A DNA stretch of 64,000 bases from Frigoribacterium sp. Leaf415 (GTDB taxonomy: Bacteria > Actinomycetota > Actinomycetes > Actinomycetales > Microbacteriaceae). The DNA lies in assembly GCF_001424645.1 (NCBI RefSeq), contig NZ_LMQR01000001.1, forward strand, positions 613,301 to 677,300, read 5' to 3'. How positions within the stretch are numbered: position 1 is the stretch's first letter; each line of letters begins with the position of its first letter. Shown here piece by piece: positions 50,416-60,816 of this stretch. The notes beneath the pieces were generated by a model. It was not told the DNA's origin and made no database searches. It saw only the letters and a program-made list of their open reading frames with translations. The position numbers were made by a program, and so were the translations under genes.

Positions 50416-51474
50416 TCAGAGCTGGTTCTGGCGCGGCACGTAGACCTCGCGGATGATCAGCAGGATCGACGCGGCGACCGGGATGGCGATGAGGGCGCCG
50501 AGCACGCCCAGCAGCGTGCCCCCGACGAGGGCGGCGATGACCACGATCACGCCCGGGACGCGGACCGCCCGACGCATGATGCGCGGACTCAGCAGGTAGG
50601 CCTCGACCTGCATGTAGACGAGGTAGTAGACGGCTGCGGTGACCCAGGTGGCCGGTGACTGGGGCAACAGAGCGATCTGCGCCAGCACGATGATCGCCGA
50701 CCCGCTGATGGTGCCGACGAGGGGGATGATCGAACCGAGGAACGCGATGAACGCGAAGACGGCCGGCTGTTGGGCACCGATGATGGTGAGGAACACGAAG
50801 CTGAGGATGCCGTTGAGCGCCGCGAGCGTGAACTGCCCGATGACGTACCGACCCACCGATTGGCTGATCTGTTCGGAGATGTCGACGAACGTGGCACGCT
50901 TCGAGGCCGGGACGAGCTGGTACAGGGCGCGCTTGACGCTGTTGATCGACGAGGTGAAGTAGATCGTCAGGATGACCACGACGACCGTGCCGAAGAGACC
51001 GTTGCCGATCGCGACGCCGACGGCGAGGACTCCGCCGCCGATCGTGACGACGTTGTCGGGGTTGGTCAGGAAGTCGACGATGGAGTCGAGCGCGTTCTGC
51101 ACGTCGAAGACGTTCTGCGGGACGAGTTCTTGCAGGTTGTCGACGAACTGCTGGGTGGTGACGCTCTGGAGGTACGAGGTCAGCGCCTCGATCAGGCTCG
51201 TGGTCTGCTGGACGATGACGGGCACGATCGCGAAGACGACGCCGACGAAGGCGCCGACCACCGCCACGAGGACGATCACGATGGCGATGCCCCGGGGCAC
51301 CCGGCGCTTCTCGAGCCACGAGACGATCGGGTCGAGACCCAGCGAGATGAACAGGGCCGCGCCCACGTAGGTCAGGATCGTCGAGAGTTGGCCGACGGCG
51401 CCCCCGATCACGAGGGCGACGAGCACGCCCAGGCCCGCGAGCAGACCGATGCGGAACGGGTTGTGGATCTTCAC
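50416..51474 (-). CDS. AI-2E family membrane transporter
   Basis: A 352-residue permease of the AI-2E (TqsA/PerM) family, with about eight helices. The first pair is LLAGLGVLVALVIGGAV and ILTYVGAALFISLGLD. The family segment LDPIVSWLEKRRVPRG follows, then a long extracytoplasmic helical region and the C-terminal motif LLSPRIMRRAVRVPGVIVVIA... with GGTLLGVLGALIAIPVAA. Members move varied small molecules; autoinducer-2 export should not be assumed. GTG 51474 has AGGAG 7 bases upstream, so the longer frame to 51522 is rejected. Confidence 0.88.
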   Translation of the reverse strand: MKIHNPFRIGLLAGLGVLVALVIGGAVGQLSTILTYVGAALFISLGLDPIVSWLEKRRVPRGIAIVIVLVAVVGAFVGVVFAIVPVIVQQTTSLIEALTSYLQSVTTQQFVDNLQELVPQNVFDVQNALDSIVDFLTNPDNVVTIGGGVLAVGVAIGNGLFGTVVVVILTIYFTSSINSVKRALYQLVPASKRATFVDISEQISQSVGRYVIGQFTLAALNGILSFVFLTIIGAQQPAVFAFIAFLGSIIPLVGTISGSAIIVLAQIALLPQSPATWVTAAVYYLVYMQVEAYLLSPRIMRRAVRVPGVIVVIAALVGGTLLGVLGALIAIPVAASILLIIREVYVPRQNQL

Positions 51475-51547
51475 GGGCGGGCTCCTGTCGACGGCGCGGG
51501 CCGGTCGAGGCCACGGCGGCACCGACTGCCCGACACGGCCTGTCGTC

Positions 51548-53431
51548 CTACTCTGGCGTACCGCCGCCGACTTGTCCGATCATGCCACGCAGGTTCTCGA
51601 AGTAGTCGGCGACGGCGTCGCGTTCGCGCGTGATCTCGGCGAGACGCTCCTCGGCGTCGCCGACGATGTCGTCGGCCCGCTGCTGGGCGTCGGCCAGGAT
51701 CGACCGCGAGCGTTCGTCGGCGTTGGTGAGGACCTCGTGGGCCGTCTCGTCGGCGTCCGTCCGCGTCGTGCGGGCGTACTCGTTCGCGCTGCGCTCGAGC
51801 TCGTCGGCCTCGCGCCGCACGTCGGTGGCGCGACGGGTGGCCTCGGCGAGCTGTTCGGCCGCCGAGTCGAGCAGCTCTTGGGTCTCGGCGACGGCTTGCT
51901 GGTGTCGCTGCGTGAGCTCGACCTCGGCCTCGTCGCGACGGGCGAGCAGCTCGACCTCGAGGTCGGCCCGTCCCTGGTCGACGTCGCGACGCAGGTCGGC
52001 CGTGGCCCGCTCGCGGTCGGCTTCGAGCCCGGCCCGGACCCGGACGTCGTCGGCGGCCAGCCGGGCGCGCTGGGCCTCGGTCTCGTCCGCCAGGGCGGCA
52101 CGGGCCTCGGCGGTCTCGGCGGCGAGTTCGGCGCGGGCCTGCTCGATCTCGGACGCGAGTTCGGCCCGCCGGTCGGCGTCCTCGCGGGCGAGACGGTCGG
52201 CCTGCGCCTCGCTCTCGCGGGTGAGGCGCTCGTCGGTCTCGACGGTGACCCGCTCGATGCGTTCGCGTGACGTGGTCTCGGCGAGGTCGAGATCGTCGCG
52301 GCGACGCCGGGTCTCGCGGTCGAGCTCGGTGCGGGCGTCACCCACCTCTTTCTCGAGTTCGGCACGGCCCTGCGCGATCTCGGCCGCGAGGCGGTCGCGA
52401 CCGGTGGCGATCTCGCGCTCGAGCTCGACCCGGGTGGACTCGACCTCGTCGGTGAGGTCGGCACGGGTGGCGTCGACGTCGCGGGCGAGGAGCGCCCTGG
52501 TCTCGGCGACCTCGTGGGCGAGCTCGGCGCGGGCCGCGGCGACGTCGCGCTCGAGTTCGGCGCGCTGGGCCGCGACGTCGTCGGCCAGCTCGGCGCGGGC
52601 GGCCGTGATCTCGCGCTCGAGCTCGGCGCGGCGGGCGCCGACCTCGGCGTCGAGGTCGGCACGGGTGGTCTCGTCGAGCCGGGCCAGCTCGGCGCGGACC
52701 GTGACGCCCTCGCGGTCGAGGTCGGCGCGCTGGCGCTCGGAGTCGCTCTCGAAGACGGCTCGGGCCTCGCGCGTGTCGGCGGCGAGCGTCTCGGCCTCGT
52801 CGCGGGCCTCGGCGAGGTCGCGGGCGACCGAGGCCCGCTGTTCGGCGACCTCGTGCTCGACCTCGGCCCGCAGCGCGGCGGCCTCACGTCGCGCCGTCGA
52901 CACGTTCTGGGCGGCCTCGGTCGCCGCCGAGCCGCGGATCGAGATGGCGTCGCGCTGCGCCTCTTGCAGCAGGTCGCGTGCCTCGGCCTTGGCGCGCGCG
53001 ACCAGACGGTCGGCGTCGGCGGTGGACTCGGCGACCTGCGCCGCGGCACGGCCCCGGGCGTCGTCGAGCACGGCCGCGGCCCGCTCGGTGGCGTCGTCGA
53101 GCAGACGCTTCGCCTCGGACGTGGAGGACGAGCGCAGGGCCTCGGCGTCGATGTCGGCCTGGCTGATCAGGAGGGTGGACTGCTGTTCGGCCAGGCGGAG
53201 GGTCTGCTCGAGCTTGCTGCCGAGGCCCGAGTACGTGGGGGTGCCGGCCTCTTCGAGTTCGGCACGGATCTCGTCCACCCGCTGTTGGAGGAACGCGACC
53301 TCGCTCGCCCGGTCGGCCCGGTCGGCGTTGGCCTTGATGAGCTCGCGCCGCAGGTCGCCGAGCACGCGGTCGACCTCGTCCTTGCGGTAGCCCCGGAGTT
53401 CAATGCCGAAATCGGCTTCGTCAGCGGCCAC
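51548..53431 (-). CDS. DivIVA-like protein with a long hendecad coiled coil
   Basis: A 627-residue cytoplasmic protein. A short DivIVA-type start (FGIELRGYRKDEVDRVLGDL, residues 8-27) is followed by almost unbroken coiled coil. From residue 235 to 509 there are 25 consecutive 11-residue units, mostly of the form RAELxxEVxxx, an 11-residue (hendecad) pattern giving a straight or right-handed coil. The end, DAEERLAEITRERDAVADYF, resembles DivIVA/Wag31 C-termini. A role as a scaffold in polar growth or division, like Streptomyces Scy or FilP, is inferred. AAGGAGACACC before GTG 53431 decides the start over the frame from 53482. Confidence 0.8.
   Translation of the reverse strand: MAADEADFGIELRGYRKDEVDRVLGDLRRELIKANADRADRASEVAFLQQRVDEIRAELEEAGTPTYSGLGSKLEQTLRLAEQQSTLLISQADIDAEALRSSSTSEAKRLLDDATERAAAVLDDARGRAAAQVAESTADADRLVARAKAEARDLLQEAQRDAISIRGSAATEAAQNVSTARREAAALRAEVEHEVAEQRASVARDLAEARDEAETLAADTREARAVFESDSERQRADLDREGVTVRAELARLDETTRADLDAEVGARRAELEREITAARAELADDVAAQRAELERDVAAARAELAHEVAETRALLARDVDATRADLTDEVESTRVELEREIATGRDRLAAEIAQGRAELEKEVGDARTELDRETRRRRDDLDLAETTSRERIERVTVETDERLTRESEAQADRLAREDADRRAELASEIEQARAELAAETAEARAALADETEAQRARLAADDVRVRAGLEADRERATADLRRDVDQGRADLEVELLARRDEAEVELTQRHQQAVAETQELLDSAAEQLAEATRRATDVRREADELERSANEYARTTRTDADETAHEVLTNADERSRSILADAQQRADDIVGDAEERLAEITRERDAVADYFENLRGMIGQVGGGTPE
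51905..52729 (-). repeat. 25 degenerate 33-bp units encoding 11-residue repeats
   Basis: Each 33-bp unit encodes one hendecad such as RAELEREITAA, RAELADDVAAQ, RAELERDVAAA and RAELAHEVAET. DNA copies differ, so the array is old rather than a fresh expansion, but phase never slips over 275 residues. Confidence 0.9.
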
Positions 53432-53547
53432 GGTGTCTCCTTCGGTGCAGGGTTCGGGCCAGGGGAGCGCGGCCCGCGACACGATGCTAGTGGGAGGCCC
53501 TCGACGGACGCCGACCGACGGGTTAGGCGCCTCTCAGTCTCGTCGGA

Positions 53548-53567
53548 TACGCTGAGCCGTCTTAAAT
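53548..53567 (+). promoter_or_regulatory. Candidate promoter boxes in the 53432-53672 divergent region
   Basis: TACGCT (53548-53553) and TTAAAT (53562-53567) are the two possible -10 hexamers for the downstream plus-strand operon. The remaining 241-base region shows nothing else recognisable. Confidence 0.35.
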
Positions 53568-53672
53568 TCTGCTGCCGCGCCCGGCCTCCTGGCCAGGCTC
53601 GTGCGAGGCCCGTCGTCGACCACGACGGTTCCTGGCGCCCCGACCGGGATGGTGGCTCGGAGGGAGAGAAAC

Positions 53673-55475
53673 GTGCGTTTCATCGTCGCAGTCGTCGTCG
53701 TCGTCCTGGCGGCGGTGATGGTGGCGTTGGGCTTCGCCCAACGCACCGTCTTCGCGCCCCCGCCGAGCGTGTCGTCCCAGGTCGACACCAGCGACTCCGA
53801 CGCGACCGTCACGGTCGTCCCGGCCTCGGCGCTGCACGGCCACGACGGGCGTCAGACGGTGTCGGTCTCCGGTGGCGACACCGCGTTCGCCGCTTACGGC
53901 CGCACGTCCGACGTGCTCGGCTGGGTGGGTGACGCGAGCTACAACGAGGTCGAGTACGACGAGACCACCGGCGAACTCGCCAGCCGCACGGTGGCCGGCG
54001 ACACCGCCGAGGTCCCCGACCCGACCGACTCCGACCTCTGGTTCGACCAGTTCACCGGCAGCGACCTCACCTTCTCGCTCGACGCACCCGACGACGTCTC
54101 GCTCGTCATCGTCTCGGACGGCACGCAGCCGGCCCCGGCCGACGTCCGCATCACTTGGCCTCTCTCCACCGCGACGCCCCTGGCCGGCCCGCTGATCGTC
54201 GGCGGCCTCGTGGTCCTGCTGATCGGCATCGGCCTGTACGTCTGGGCGATCCTGCACCACCGCCGCACGCGCGGCCCGCGTCGACGCTCGGGCGACGGGA
54301 AGCGACCCCGCCTGTCGCGCCGGGCCGGCCGCAAGGCGGTCAAGGCGCTCGACGCCGCCGGCACGGAGACGCTCGCACCCGGCCGTGGTCGGGCCCGCGG
54401 CATCCGTCGGTTCGTCGCCGTCGCGCCGATCGTGCTGGTCTCGTCGCTCGCCCTGTCGGCGTGCACCGCCGACTACTGGCCCCAGCAAGCGCCCTCGGCG
54501 GGTTCCGACTCGGCCACCCCGACCCCGACGCCCACCTCGACCGACGGCACGGAACCAGGTGACACGGGCAACGCGCTGCAGCCCCCCGTGATCAGCGTCG
54601 CCCAGGCGAAGCGCATCGTCGAACGCATCTCGGCGACGGCGACCGAGGCCGACGCCTCGCTGAACGCCGACCTCGCGGCCACCCGCTTCACAGGTCCGGC
54701 CCTCGAACAGCGCCAGGCGAACTACACGATCCGTTCCAAGGACGCCGCGGCCGCCGCCCCCCTGGCCATCCCGACCGGCACCGTCACGCTCACGCTGCCG
54801 CAGCAGGCCGACTCGTGGCCACGGTCGGCGTTCGTCGTCGTGCAGGACGCCGACACGAGCGTCGCACCCGTCGCCCTCACGCTCGAACAAGAGACCGCCC
54901 GAGACCCGTACAAGGTCGAGTACGCGGTCAGCCTCCAGACGCAGACCCCCCTGACGGTCGCCCCCGCGTCGATCGGCGCCGCCAGGCTCTCGCCCGACGT
55001 CAAGCTGCTCAAGCTCCAGCCCGACCAGCTCGCCGAGGCCTACGGCGACATCCTGCGCAACGGCGACGAGAGCCAGTATGCCGCCCAGTTCCAGACCGAC
55101 GGCGACACCCTGCGCGAGAAGATCGGCAAGGGCTACAAGGACGCCAAGCGTGCGGCCCTGCCGACCACCGCGTCGATCGACTACACGTCGCAGGCCGACG
55201 ACGAGACCCCGGTCGCGTTCGCCACCAACGACGCCGGAGCCATCGTCTCGGTCGCGTTGAACGAGATCGAGACCGTCAAGCCGACGGCCACCGGCGCCAA
55301 GGTCAACCCCGAGGGCACCGTCAAGACCCTGCTGGGCCTCGACGAGTCGTCGAAGGGCATCGAGGCGACCTACGGCGTCGAGCTCCTGTTCTCCGTCCCG
55401 CCCGTCGGCAGCGACGACCCGATCGTCCTGCTCGGTTTCAGCCAGGCCCTCACCTCTGCCAAGGAGCTGCCATGA
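53673..55475 (+). CDS. Membrane protein fused to a lipoprotein-like domain
   Basis: A 600-residue protein I do not recognise. An N-terminal helix (residues 2-22) and an extracytoplasmic domain of about 150 residues are followed by a second helix (PLIVGGLVVLLIGIGLYVWA, ~170-190) and a very basic cytoplasmic segment. Then comes a third hydrophobic stretch ending LALSAC (about residue 269), which looks exactly like a lipoprotein signal with lipobox. The remaining 330 residues begin with a Ser/Thr/Pro linker and are extracytoplasmic in character. GTG 53673 is set by GGAGGGAGAG upstream. It is coupled (ATGA) to the thioredoxin-like gene. Confidence 0.75.
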   Translation: MRFIVAVVVVVLAAVMVALGFAQRTVFAPPPSVSSQVDTSDSDATVTVVPASALHGHDGRQTVSVSGGDTAFAAYGRTSDVLGWVGDASYNEVEYDETTGELASRTVAGDTAEVPDPTDSDLWFDQFTGSDLTFSLDAPDDVSLVIVSDGTQPAPADVRITWPLSTATPLAGPLIVGGLVVLLIGIGLYVWAILHHRRTRGPRRRSGDGKRPRLSRRAGRKAVKALDAAGTETLAPGRGRARGIRRFVAVAPIVLVSSLALSACTADYWPQQAPSAGSDSATPTPTPTSTDGTEPGDTGNALQPPVISVAQAKRIVERISATATEADASLNADLAATRFTGPALEQRQANYTIRSKDAAAAAPLAIPTGTVTLTLPQQADSWPRSAFVVVQDADTSVAPVALTLEQETARDPYKVEYAVSLQTQTPLTVAPASIGAARLSPDVKLLKLQPDQLAEAYGDILRNGDESQYAAQFQTDGDTLREKIGKGYKDAKRAALPTTASIDYTSQADDETPVAFATNDAGAIVSVALNEIETVKPTATGAKVNPEGTVKTLLGLDESSKGIEATYGVELLFSVPPVGSDDPIVLLGFSQALTSAKELP

Positions 55476-56479
55476 CCAACCTTCCCCCCGTCCCCGCGGG
55501 TCTCCGCGGCGCCGTCGACCTCTCGTCGCTCGTCAACCGCCCGCCGGCCCCGGCCCCGGCCGGCCCGTCCGACGGGTCGCACGTCGAAGGCGCGACCGCA
55601 GGAGGCGCGGGTGGCGCCCCGGCCCCGGCCGCCGGTCAGGTCGCGGTGCCGGGCCTCGTGCTCGACGCGACCGACGCCACCTTCACGCAGGTCCTCGAGA
55701 TCAGCAACACCGTCCCGGTGATCGTCGACCTCTGGGCGGAGTGGTGCGGCCCGTGCAAGCAGCTCTCGCCGGTCCTCGACAAGCTGGTCGGCGAGTACGC
55801 CGGCCGCCTGCTGCTCGTGAAGGTCGACGTCGACGCCAACCCCCAGTTGACGCAGGCCTTCCAGGCCCAATCGATCCCGGCGGTCGCCGCGGTGATCGGC
55901 GGCCGGCCCGTCCAGCTCTTCGTCGGGGCCTTGCCCGAGGCCCAGGTGCGCGACGTCTTCGAGCAGGTGCTCGAGCTCGCCGCGCAGAACGGCGTGACCG
56001 GCACGGCGGTGGTCGACGGCGCCCCGGCGGGCGAGGCCGACGAGGTCGAGCCCGAGCCGGAGCCGCTGCCCCCGCACCACCAGGACGCCTACGACGCGAT
56101 CGACCGGGGGGACTACGCCGCGGCGATCACCGCCTACAAGACCGCCATCGCGCAGGACCCTCGTGACCAGCTCGCCGTGGCCGGTCTCGCCCAGGTGTCG
56201 TTGCTCGAGCGGCTGCAGGGCGCGTCGCTGGCCGACGTCCGGGCGGCGGCCGCGGCCGCCCCCACCGATCTCGGCGCCCAGCTCGACGTGGCCGACCTCG
56301 ACCTCAGCGGTGGGCACATCGACGACGCCTTCGACCGTGTGCTGACCGTCTTCCCTTCGCTCGACCCCGAGGGGCGTGACGCCGCCCGGGCCCGCCTGCT
56401 CGAGTACTTCGAGATCGTCGGGGTGGACGACCCCCGGGTGGCGACCGCCCGCCGTCGTCTGGCGATGCTGCTGTACTGA
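55472..56479 (+). CDS. Thioredoxin-TPR protein, CnoX (YbbN)-like
   Basis: A 335-residue protein. An Ala/Pro-rich N-terminus of about 60 residues precedes a thioredoxin domain with an intact redox motif LWAEWCGPCKQLSPVLDKL near residue 92. SIPAVAAVIGGRPV supplies the cis-proline. The C-terminal half is helical with TPR-like repeats (AYDAIDRGDYAAAITAYKTAI). This is the architecture of CnoX, which protects proteins from oxidation in E. coli by forming mixed disulfides. An AGGAGGCGCG copy lies in the linker at 55600. AAGGAG precedes ATG 55472. Confidence 0.88.
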   Translation: MTNLPPVPAGLRGAVDLSSLVNRPPAPAPAGPSDGSHVEGATAGGAGGAPAPAAGQVAVPGLVLDATDATFTQVLEISNTVPVIVDLWAEWCGPCKQLSPVLDKLVGEYAGRLLLVKVDVDANPQLTQAFQAQSIPAVAAVIGGRPVQLFVGALPEAQVRDVFEQVLELAAQNGVTGTAVVDGAPAGEADEVEPEPEPLPPHHQDAYDAIDRGDYAAAITAYKTAIAQDPRDQLAVAGLAQVSLLERLQGASLADVRAAAAAAPTDLGAQLDVADLDLSGGHIDDAFDRVLTVFPSLDPEGRDAARARLLEYFEIVGVDDPRVATARRRLAMLLY

Positions 56480-56498
56480 GCCGCGCCTCCTGCGTGAG

Positions 56499-56542
56499 CG
56501 ACGGAACCCCCGCGACCCGGAAGGGTGGCGGGGGTTCCGTCG
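56499..56542. terminator. 15-bp hairpin terminator between cnoX-like gene and glgB
   Basis: CGACGGAACCCCCGC (56499-56513) pairs perfectly with 56528-56542 across a 14-base loop. It serves two convergent genes. An AGGAGGCGCG copy (minus strand) is at 56482. Confidence 0.8.
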
Positions 56543-56557
56543 TGGAGGGGCCGTGGC

Positions 56558-58798
56558 TCAGCGGCGCAGCTTGAGCCAGACGACGCCGAGCGGCGGCAAC
56601 TGCACGTCGGCCGCGGCGGGGCGTCCGGCCCAAGGGTCGTCGGTCGCGGTGACGCCGCCGAAGTTGCCGACACCCGAACCGCCGTAGACCTCGGCGTCGG
56701 TGTTGAGGATCTCGTCCCACCGGCCGGCCTCGGGCAGGCCGAAGCGCATGCGCACCGGTTCACCCGAGAAGTTCGCCAGGACGGCGACCGAGTCGCCCGA
56801 GCCGGACTTGCGGAGGAACGCGACGACGCTGTGCTGGGCGGCGCCGCCGTCGATCCACTCGAAGCCGTCGGTGTCGAAGTCGTGCGCCCAGAGCGCCGGC
56901 TCGTCGCGGTACACCTCGTTGAGGCGCGACACGAGTCCGTGCAGCCCCTGGTGCGCCGGCTGGTCGAGGATCCACCAGTCGAGCCCTCGTTCTTCGCTCC
57001 ACTCGCCGGGCTGCCCGAACTCGCTGCCCATGAAGAGCAGCTGTTTGCCGGGGTGGCCCCACATGTACGCGAGGTAGGCGCGCAGGTTGGCGAGCTTCTG
57101 CCACTGGTCGCCGGGCATCTTGGTGAGCAGCGACCCCTTGCCGTGCACGACCTCGTCGTGGCTGATCGGCAGCATGAAGTTCTCGCTGAACGCGTACACG
57201 AACGAGAAGGTGATCTCGCCGTGGTGGTGCGAGCGGTAGAGCGGGTCCTCGGCGACGTAGCCGAGGGTGTCGTGCATCCAGCCCATGTTCCACTTGATGC
57301 CGAAGCCGAGGCCGCCCTCGCTGGTCGGGCGGGTGACGCCGGGCCAGCTCGTGCTCTCTTCGGCGATCATGACGATGCCGGGGTGGCGTTTGTAGGCCGT
57401 GGCATTGGCCTCCTGCAGGAAGCTGATCGCCTCGAGGTTCTCGCGTCCGCCGAACTCGTTCGGCAGCCACTCGCCCTCGTTGCGGCTGTAGTCGAGGTAG
57501 AGCATCGAGGCGACGGCGTCGACGCGCAGCCCGTCGATGTGGAACTCCTCGAGCCAGTAGAGGGCGTTCGAGACGAGGAAGTTGCGCACCTGCGAGTCGC
57601 CGAAGTTGAAGACCAGCGTGCCCCAGTCGGGCTGTTCGCCGCGGCGCGGGTCGGAGTGCTCGTAGACGGCGCGGCCGTCGAACTTCGCGAGGGCCCACTC
57701 GTCCTTCGGGAAGTGGCCGGGCACCCAGTCCATGATCACGCCGATGCCGGCCTGGTGGAGGCGGTCGATCAGGTAGCGCAGGTCGTCGGGGCTGCCGAAG
57801 CGGCTGGTCACGGCGTAGTAGCCGGTGACCTGGTAGCCCCACGAGCCGCCGAAGGGGTGCTCGGCGAGCGGCATGAACTCGACGTGGGTGAAGCCGAGCT
57901 CGCCGACGTACTCGATCAGCTGGTCGGCCAGTTCGCGGTAGTTCAGCCCCGGGCGCCACGAGCCGACGTGCAGCTCGTAGACGCTCATCGGGCCGGCGTG
58001 GACGTCGTTCTCGGCGCGGGAGGCCATCCAGGCGTCGTCGGCCCAGGCGTGGGCGGCCTTCGTGACGACCGAGCCGGTGAGCGGCGGCACCTCGGAGGTG
58101 CGCGCCATCGGGTCCGCGCGCTCGACCCAGACGTCGTCGGGGGTGAGCACCTCGTACTTGTAGATGCCGTCCGTGACGCCGGGCACGAAGAGCTCCCAGA
58201 CGCCGTTGCCGTCGAGACGGCGCATCGCGTGCCGCTCGCCGTTCCAGCCGTTGAGGTCGCCCTTCACGCGGACGGCACGGGCGTGCGGCGCCCAGACGGC
58301 GAAGGAGGTGCCGGTGACGCCCTCGTGCTGGCGCACGTGGCTGCCGAGCATCTTCCAGAGCTGCTCGTGGCGGCCCTCGCCGAAGAGGTACAGGTCGAAC
58401 TCGGTGACGGTGGGGGCGAAACGGTAGGGGTCGTCGGAGACCCACGCCGCGCCTCCTTGGTAGGTCGCCTCGATCGTGTACGCGCCGACCGGCTCGCTCG
58501 TGACGCCCTGCCAGAGGCCGTGGGCCACGTGCTCGAGCGTGAGGGACGACCCGGAGGCGCCGGTCACGGTGACCGTCTCGGCCAGCGGTCGGACGACGCG
58601 GACGGCCGTGCGGCCGGCTCGGGGGTGCGCGCCGAGGACGGCGTGCGGGTGGCCGTGGGTGCCGGTGGCGGCGGAGAAGACCTCGTCGTCGCCGAGGGAG
58701 AACAGGCCGTCGGCGTCGCTCGCCACGGCGGGGTCGACCCGGGTGTCGGTGCCCTGGTCGTGGCCGGCGTCGGGGCCGGTCGGGGGAGTGGTGGTCAT
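56558..58798 (-). CDS. glgB: 1,4-alpha-glucan branching enzyme
   Basis: Introduces alpha-1,6 branches into alpha-glucan made by GlgE. The 746-residue protein has an N-terminal beta-sandwich module before the second CBM48 domain ([21 protein letters not shown]) and a GH13 barrel: [12 protein letters not shown], the nucleophile Asp in [16 protein letters not shown], the acid Glu in [11 protein letters not shown], and the third Asp in [18 protein letters not shown] 7 bases before ATG 58798 decides the start. It begins 10 bases after the glgE stop, so both are one operon. Confidence 0.95.
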   Translation of the reverse strand: MTTTPPTGPDAGHDQGTDTRVDPAVASDADGLFSLGDDEVFSAATGTHGHPHAVLGAHPRAGRTAVRVVRPLAETVTVTGASGSSLTLEHVAHGLWQGVTSEPVGAYTIEATYQGGAAWVSDDPYRFAPTVTEFDLYLFGEGRHEQLWKMLGSHVRQHEGVTGTSFAVWAPHARAVRVKGDLNGWNGERHAMRRLDGNGVWELFVPGVTDGIYKYEVLTPDDVWVERADPMARTSEVPPLTGSVVTKAAHAWADDAWMASRAENDVHAGPMSVYELHVGSWRPGLNYRELADQLIEYVGELGFTHVEFMPLAEHPFGGSWGYQVTGYYAVTSRFGSPDDLRYLIDRLHQAGIGVIMDWVPGHFPKDEWALAKFDGRAVYEHSDPRRGEQPDWGTLVFNFGDSQVRNFLVSNALYWLEEFHIDGLRVDAVASMLYLDYSRNEGEWLPNEFGGRENLEAISFLQEANATAYKRHPGIVMIAEESTSWPGVTRPTSEGGLGFGIKWNMGWMHDTLGYVAEDPLYRSHHHGEITFSFVYAFSENFMLPISHDEVVHGKGSLLTKMPGDQWQKLANLRAYLAYMWGHPGKQLLFMGSEFGQPGEWSEERGLDWWILDQPAHQGLHGLVSRLNEVYRDEPALWAHDFDTDGFEWIDGGAAQHSVVAFLRKSGSGDSVAVLANFSGEPVRMRFGLPEAGRWDEILNTDAEVYGGSGVGNFGGVTATDDPWAGRPAAADVQLPPLGVVWLKLRR

Positions 58799-58808
58799 CG
58801 GGTCGCTC

Positions 58809-60809
58809 CTACGGGGCTCGGTTGAGGTCGACGGAGAGGACGTGCACCGGTTCGACGAAGGCGTCCAGTCGGACGTAGTTGTCGTCGCCCCAGGTCCACG
58901 ACTGACCGGTGATGAGGTCGCGCACGGTGTAGGTGCCACCGGGCTGCAAACCGAACTTCGTGACGTCGAGGTGGACGGTCGTCTCGCGCGCGGAGTGCGG
59001 GTCGACGTTCGCGACGACGATGATGCCGTCGGCGCGTCCGCTGCGGGTGTGCGCACGGGACAGGTACTTCGAGAAGACGAGGATCGACTCGTCGTCGCTC
59101 GAGTGGATCTCGAGGTTGCGCAGCTGACGCAGGGCCGGGTGGGAGGCGCGGATGCGGTTGAGCTGCGTCAGGTACGGCGCCAGCGATGCCCCGGCCTCTT
59201 CGGCGGCGGCCCAGTCGCGGGGCTTGTACTCGTACTTCTCGTTGTCGATGTTCTCTTCGCTGCCCGGTCGCGCCACGTCCTCGAAGAGCTCGTAGCCCGA
59301 GTAGACGCCCCAGGTCGGCGAGGCCGTCGCGGCGATCGCGGCACGGATCTTGTAGGCCGCGGGCCCACCGAACTGCAGGTAGGGCGTCAGGATGTCGTGC
59401 GTGTTGACGAAGAAGTTCGGGCGCAGCCAGGCGCTCGTCTCCTTCGACAGCTCGTCGAGGTACTCCTCGAGCTCCCACTTCTCGTTGCGCCAGGTGAAGT
59501 ACGTGTACGACTGGTGGAACCCGACCTGCGCCAGCGCCTGCATCATGGCCGGCTTCGTGAACGCCTCCGAGAGGAAGACCACCTCGGGGTTCGTCTGCCG
59601 GATCTCGTGCAGCAGCCACTCCCAGAAGCGCACCGGCTTGGTGTGCGGGTTGTCGACGCGGAAGATCGTGACGCCGAGCTCGATCCAGTGCCGCACGATG
59701 CGCAGCACCTCGCGGCTCACGCCCTCGTAGTCGTTGTCGAAGTTCAGGGGGTAGATGTCCTGGTACTTCTTGGGCGGGTTCTCGGCGTAGGCGATCGTGC
59801 CGTCGGGCAGGGTCGTGAACCATTCGGGGTGCTCGGTGACCCAGGGGTGGTCGGGCGAGCACTGCAACGCCAGGTCGAGGGCGAGCTCGAGGCCGGCGTT
59901 CTTCGCGGCGTCGACGAACCAGCGGAAGTCGGCGACGGTGCCGAGGTCGGGGTGCACCGCGTCGTGCCCGCCGTCGGCCGAGCCGATGGCGTAGGGCGAG
60001 CCCGGGTCGGCCGGGCCGGCGGTCAGCGAGTTGTTCGGCCCCTTGCGGAACGTCGTCCCGATCGGGTGCACGGGCGGGATGTACACGACGTCGAAGCCCA
60101 TGCGGGCGATGGACGGCAGGCGGCGGGCCGCGGTGCGGAACGTCCCGCTCTTCCACGTGCCGTCGGCCTGCTTGCGGGCGCCCTCGCTGCGGGGGAAGAA
60201 CTCGTACCAGCTGCCGAGGCCGGCGCGGCTCCGCTCGACGCGGAGCGCCTCGGGGGCGCTGCGGGTGACGAGGCTCGCGAGCGGCTTCACCAGCAGCACC
60301 GCGGCGAGGCGCGGGTCGGTGGCGACGCGGAGGCGCGAGGCGGGGGAGAGGGCGGGGTTCGCGAGCGCCTTGGCCGCGTCGCGGATGAGGGTCGTGTCGG
60401 GGTACTCGTCGACGGCGTCCGTCAGCAGCCGACTGCCGAGGGCGAATGTGACCTCGACGTCGAGCCCGGCCGGCACCTTGATCTCGGCCGCGTGCAGCCA
60501 CGTGGCCCAGTCGTCGGTGTAGGCCTCGACCTGCCAGGCCCAGTCGCCCTCGGTCTCGAGCTGCACCTGGGCCGTCCACCGGTCGGTGCCGGGGATGCCG
60601 GCGACCATGCGGTGCCGGGTCTCGGCGCCCTCGGGGTCGATCGTGACGAGGTCGGCCCCGATCAGGTCGTGGCCCTCGCGGAAGACGGTCGCCCCGAAGG
60701 TGACCACCTCGCCGGAGAAGGCCTTCGTCGGGAACACTCGGTCGGGTGTCGTCGGGGTGAGGCCCGTGATGGGGATCCGCCCGACTCTGGGTTCGTATGC
60801 TGTCGCCAC
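58809..60809 (-). CDS. glgE: Alpha-1,4-glucan:maltose-1-phosphate maltosyltransferase
   Basis: GH13 subfamily 3 enzyme that extends alpha-glucan using maltose 1-phosphate. The 666-residue protein has an N-terminal sandwich, [16 protein letters not shown], the nucleophile Asp in [18 protein letters not shown], the acid Glu in [13 protein letters not shown] and the third Asp in [13 protein letters not shown]. With glgB next to it this is the GlgE pathway known from mycobacteria and streptomycetes; treS and pep2, which supply maltose 1-phosphate, are not in the window. The GTG start lies 7 bases after a -10 box. Confidence 0.95.
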   Translation of the reverse strand: MATAYEPRVGRIPITGLTPTTPDRVFPTKAFSGEVVTFGATVFREGHDLIGADLVTIDPEGAETRHRMVAGIPGTDRWTAQVQLETEGDWAWQVEAYTDDWATWLHAAEIKVPAGLDVEVTFALGSRLLTDAVDEYPDTTLIRDAAKALANPALSPASRLRVATDPRLAAVLLVKPLASLVTRSAPEALRVERSRAGLGSWYEFFPRSEGARKQADGTWKSGTFRTAARRLPSIARMGFDVVYIPPVHPIGTTFRKGPNNSLTAGPADPGSPYAIGSADGGHDAVHPDLGTVADFRWFVDAAKNAGLELALDLALQCSPDHPWVTEHPEWFTTLPDGTIAYAENPPKKYQDIYPLNFDNDYEGVSREVLRIVRHWIELGVTIFRVDNPHTKPVRFWEWLLHEIRQTNPEVVFLSEAFTKPAMMQALAQVGFHQSYTYFTWRNEKWELEEYLDELSKETSAWLRPNFFVNTHDILTPYLQFGGPAAYKIRAAIAATASPTWGVYSGYELFEDVARPGSEENIDNEKYEYKPRDWAAAEEAGASLAPYLTQLNRIRASHPALRQLRNLEIHSSDDESILVFSKYLSRAHTRSGRADGIIVVANVDPHSARETTVHLDVTKFGLQPGGTYTVRDLITGQSWTWGDDNYVRLDAFVEPVHVLSVDLNRAP

Positions 60810-60816
60810 GCTGTCG

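Noticed and set aside
56558..59056. Extended N-terminus of GlgB to 59056
   Set aside because: The extra 86 codons are a Ser/Thr/Pro shadow of glgE; AGGAG before ATG 58798 marks the start.
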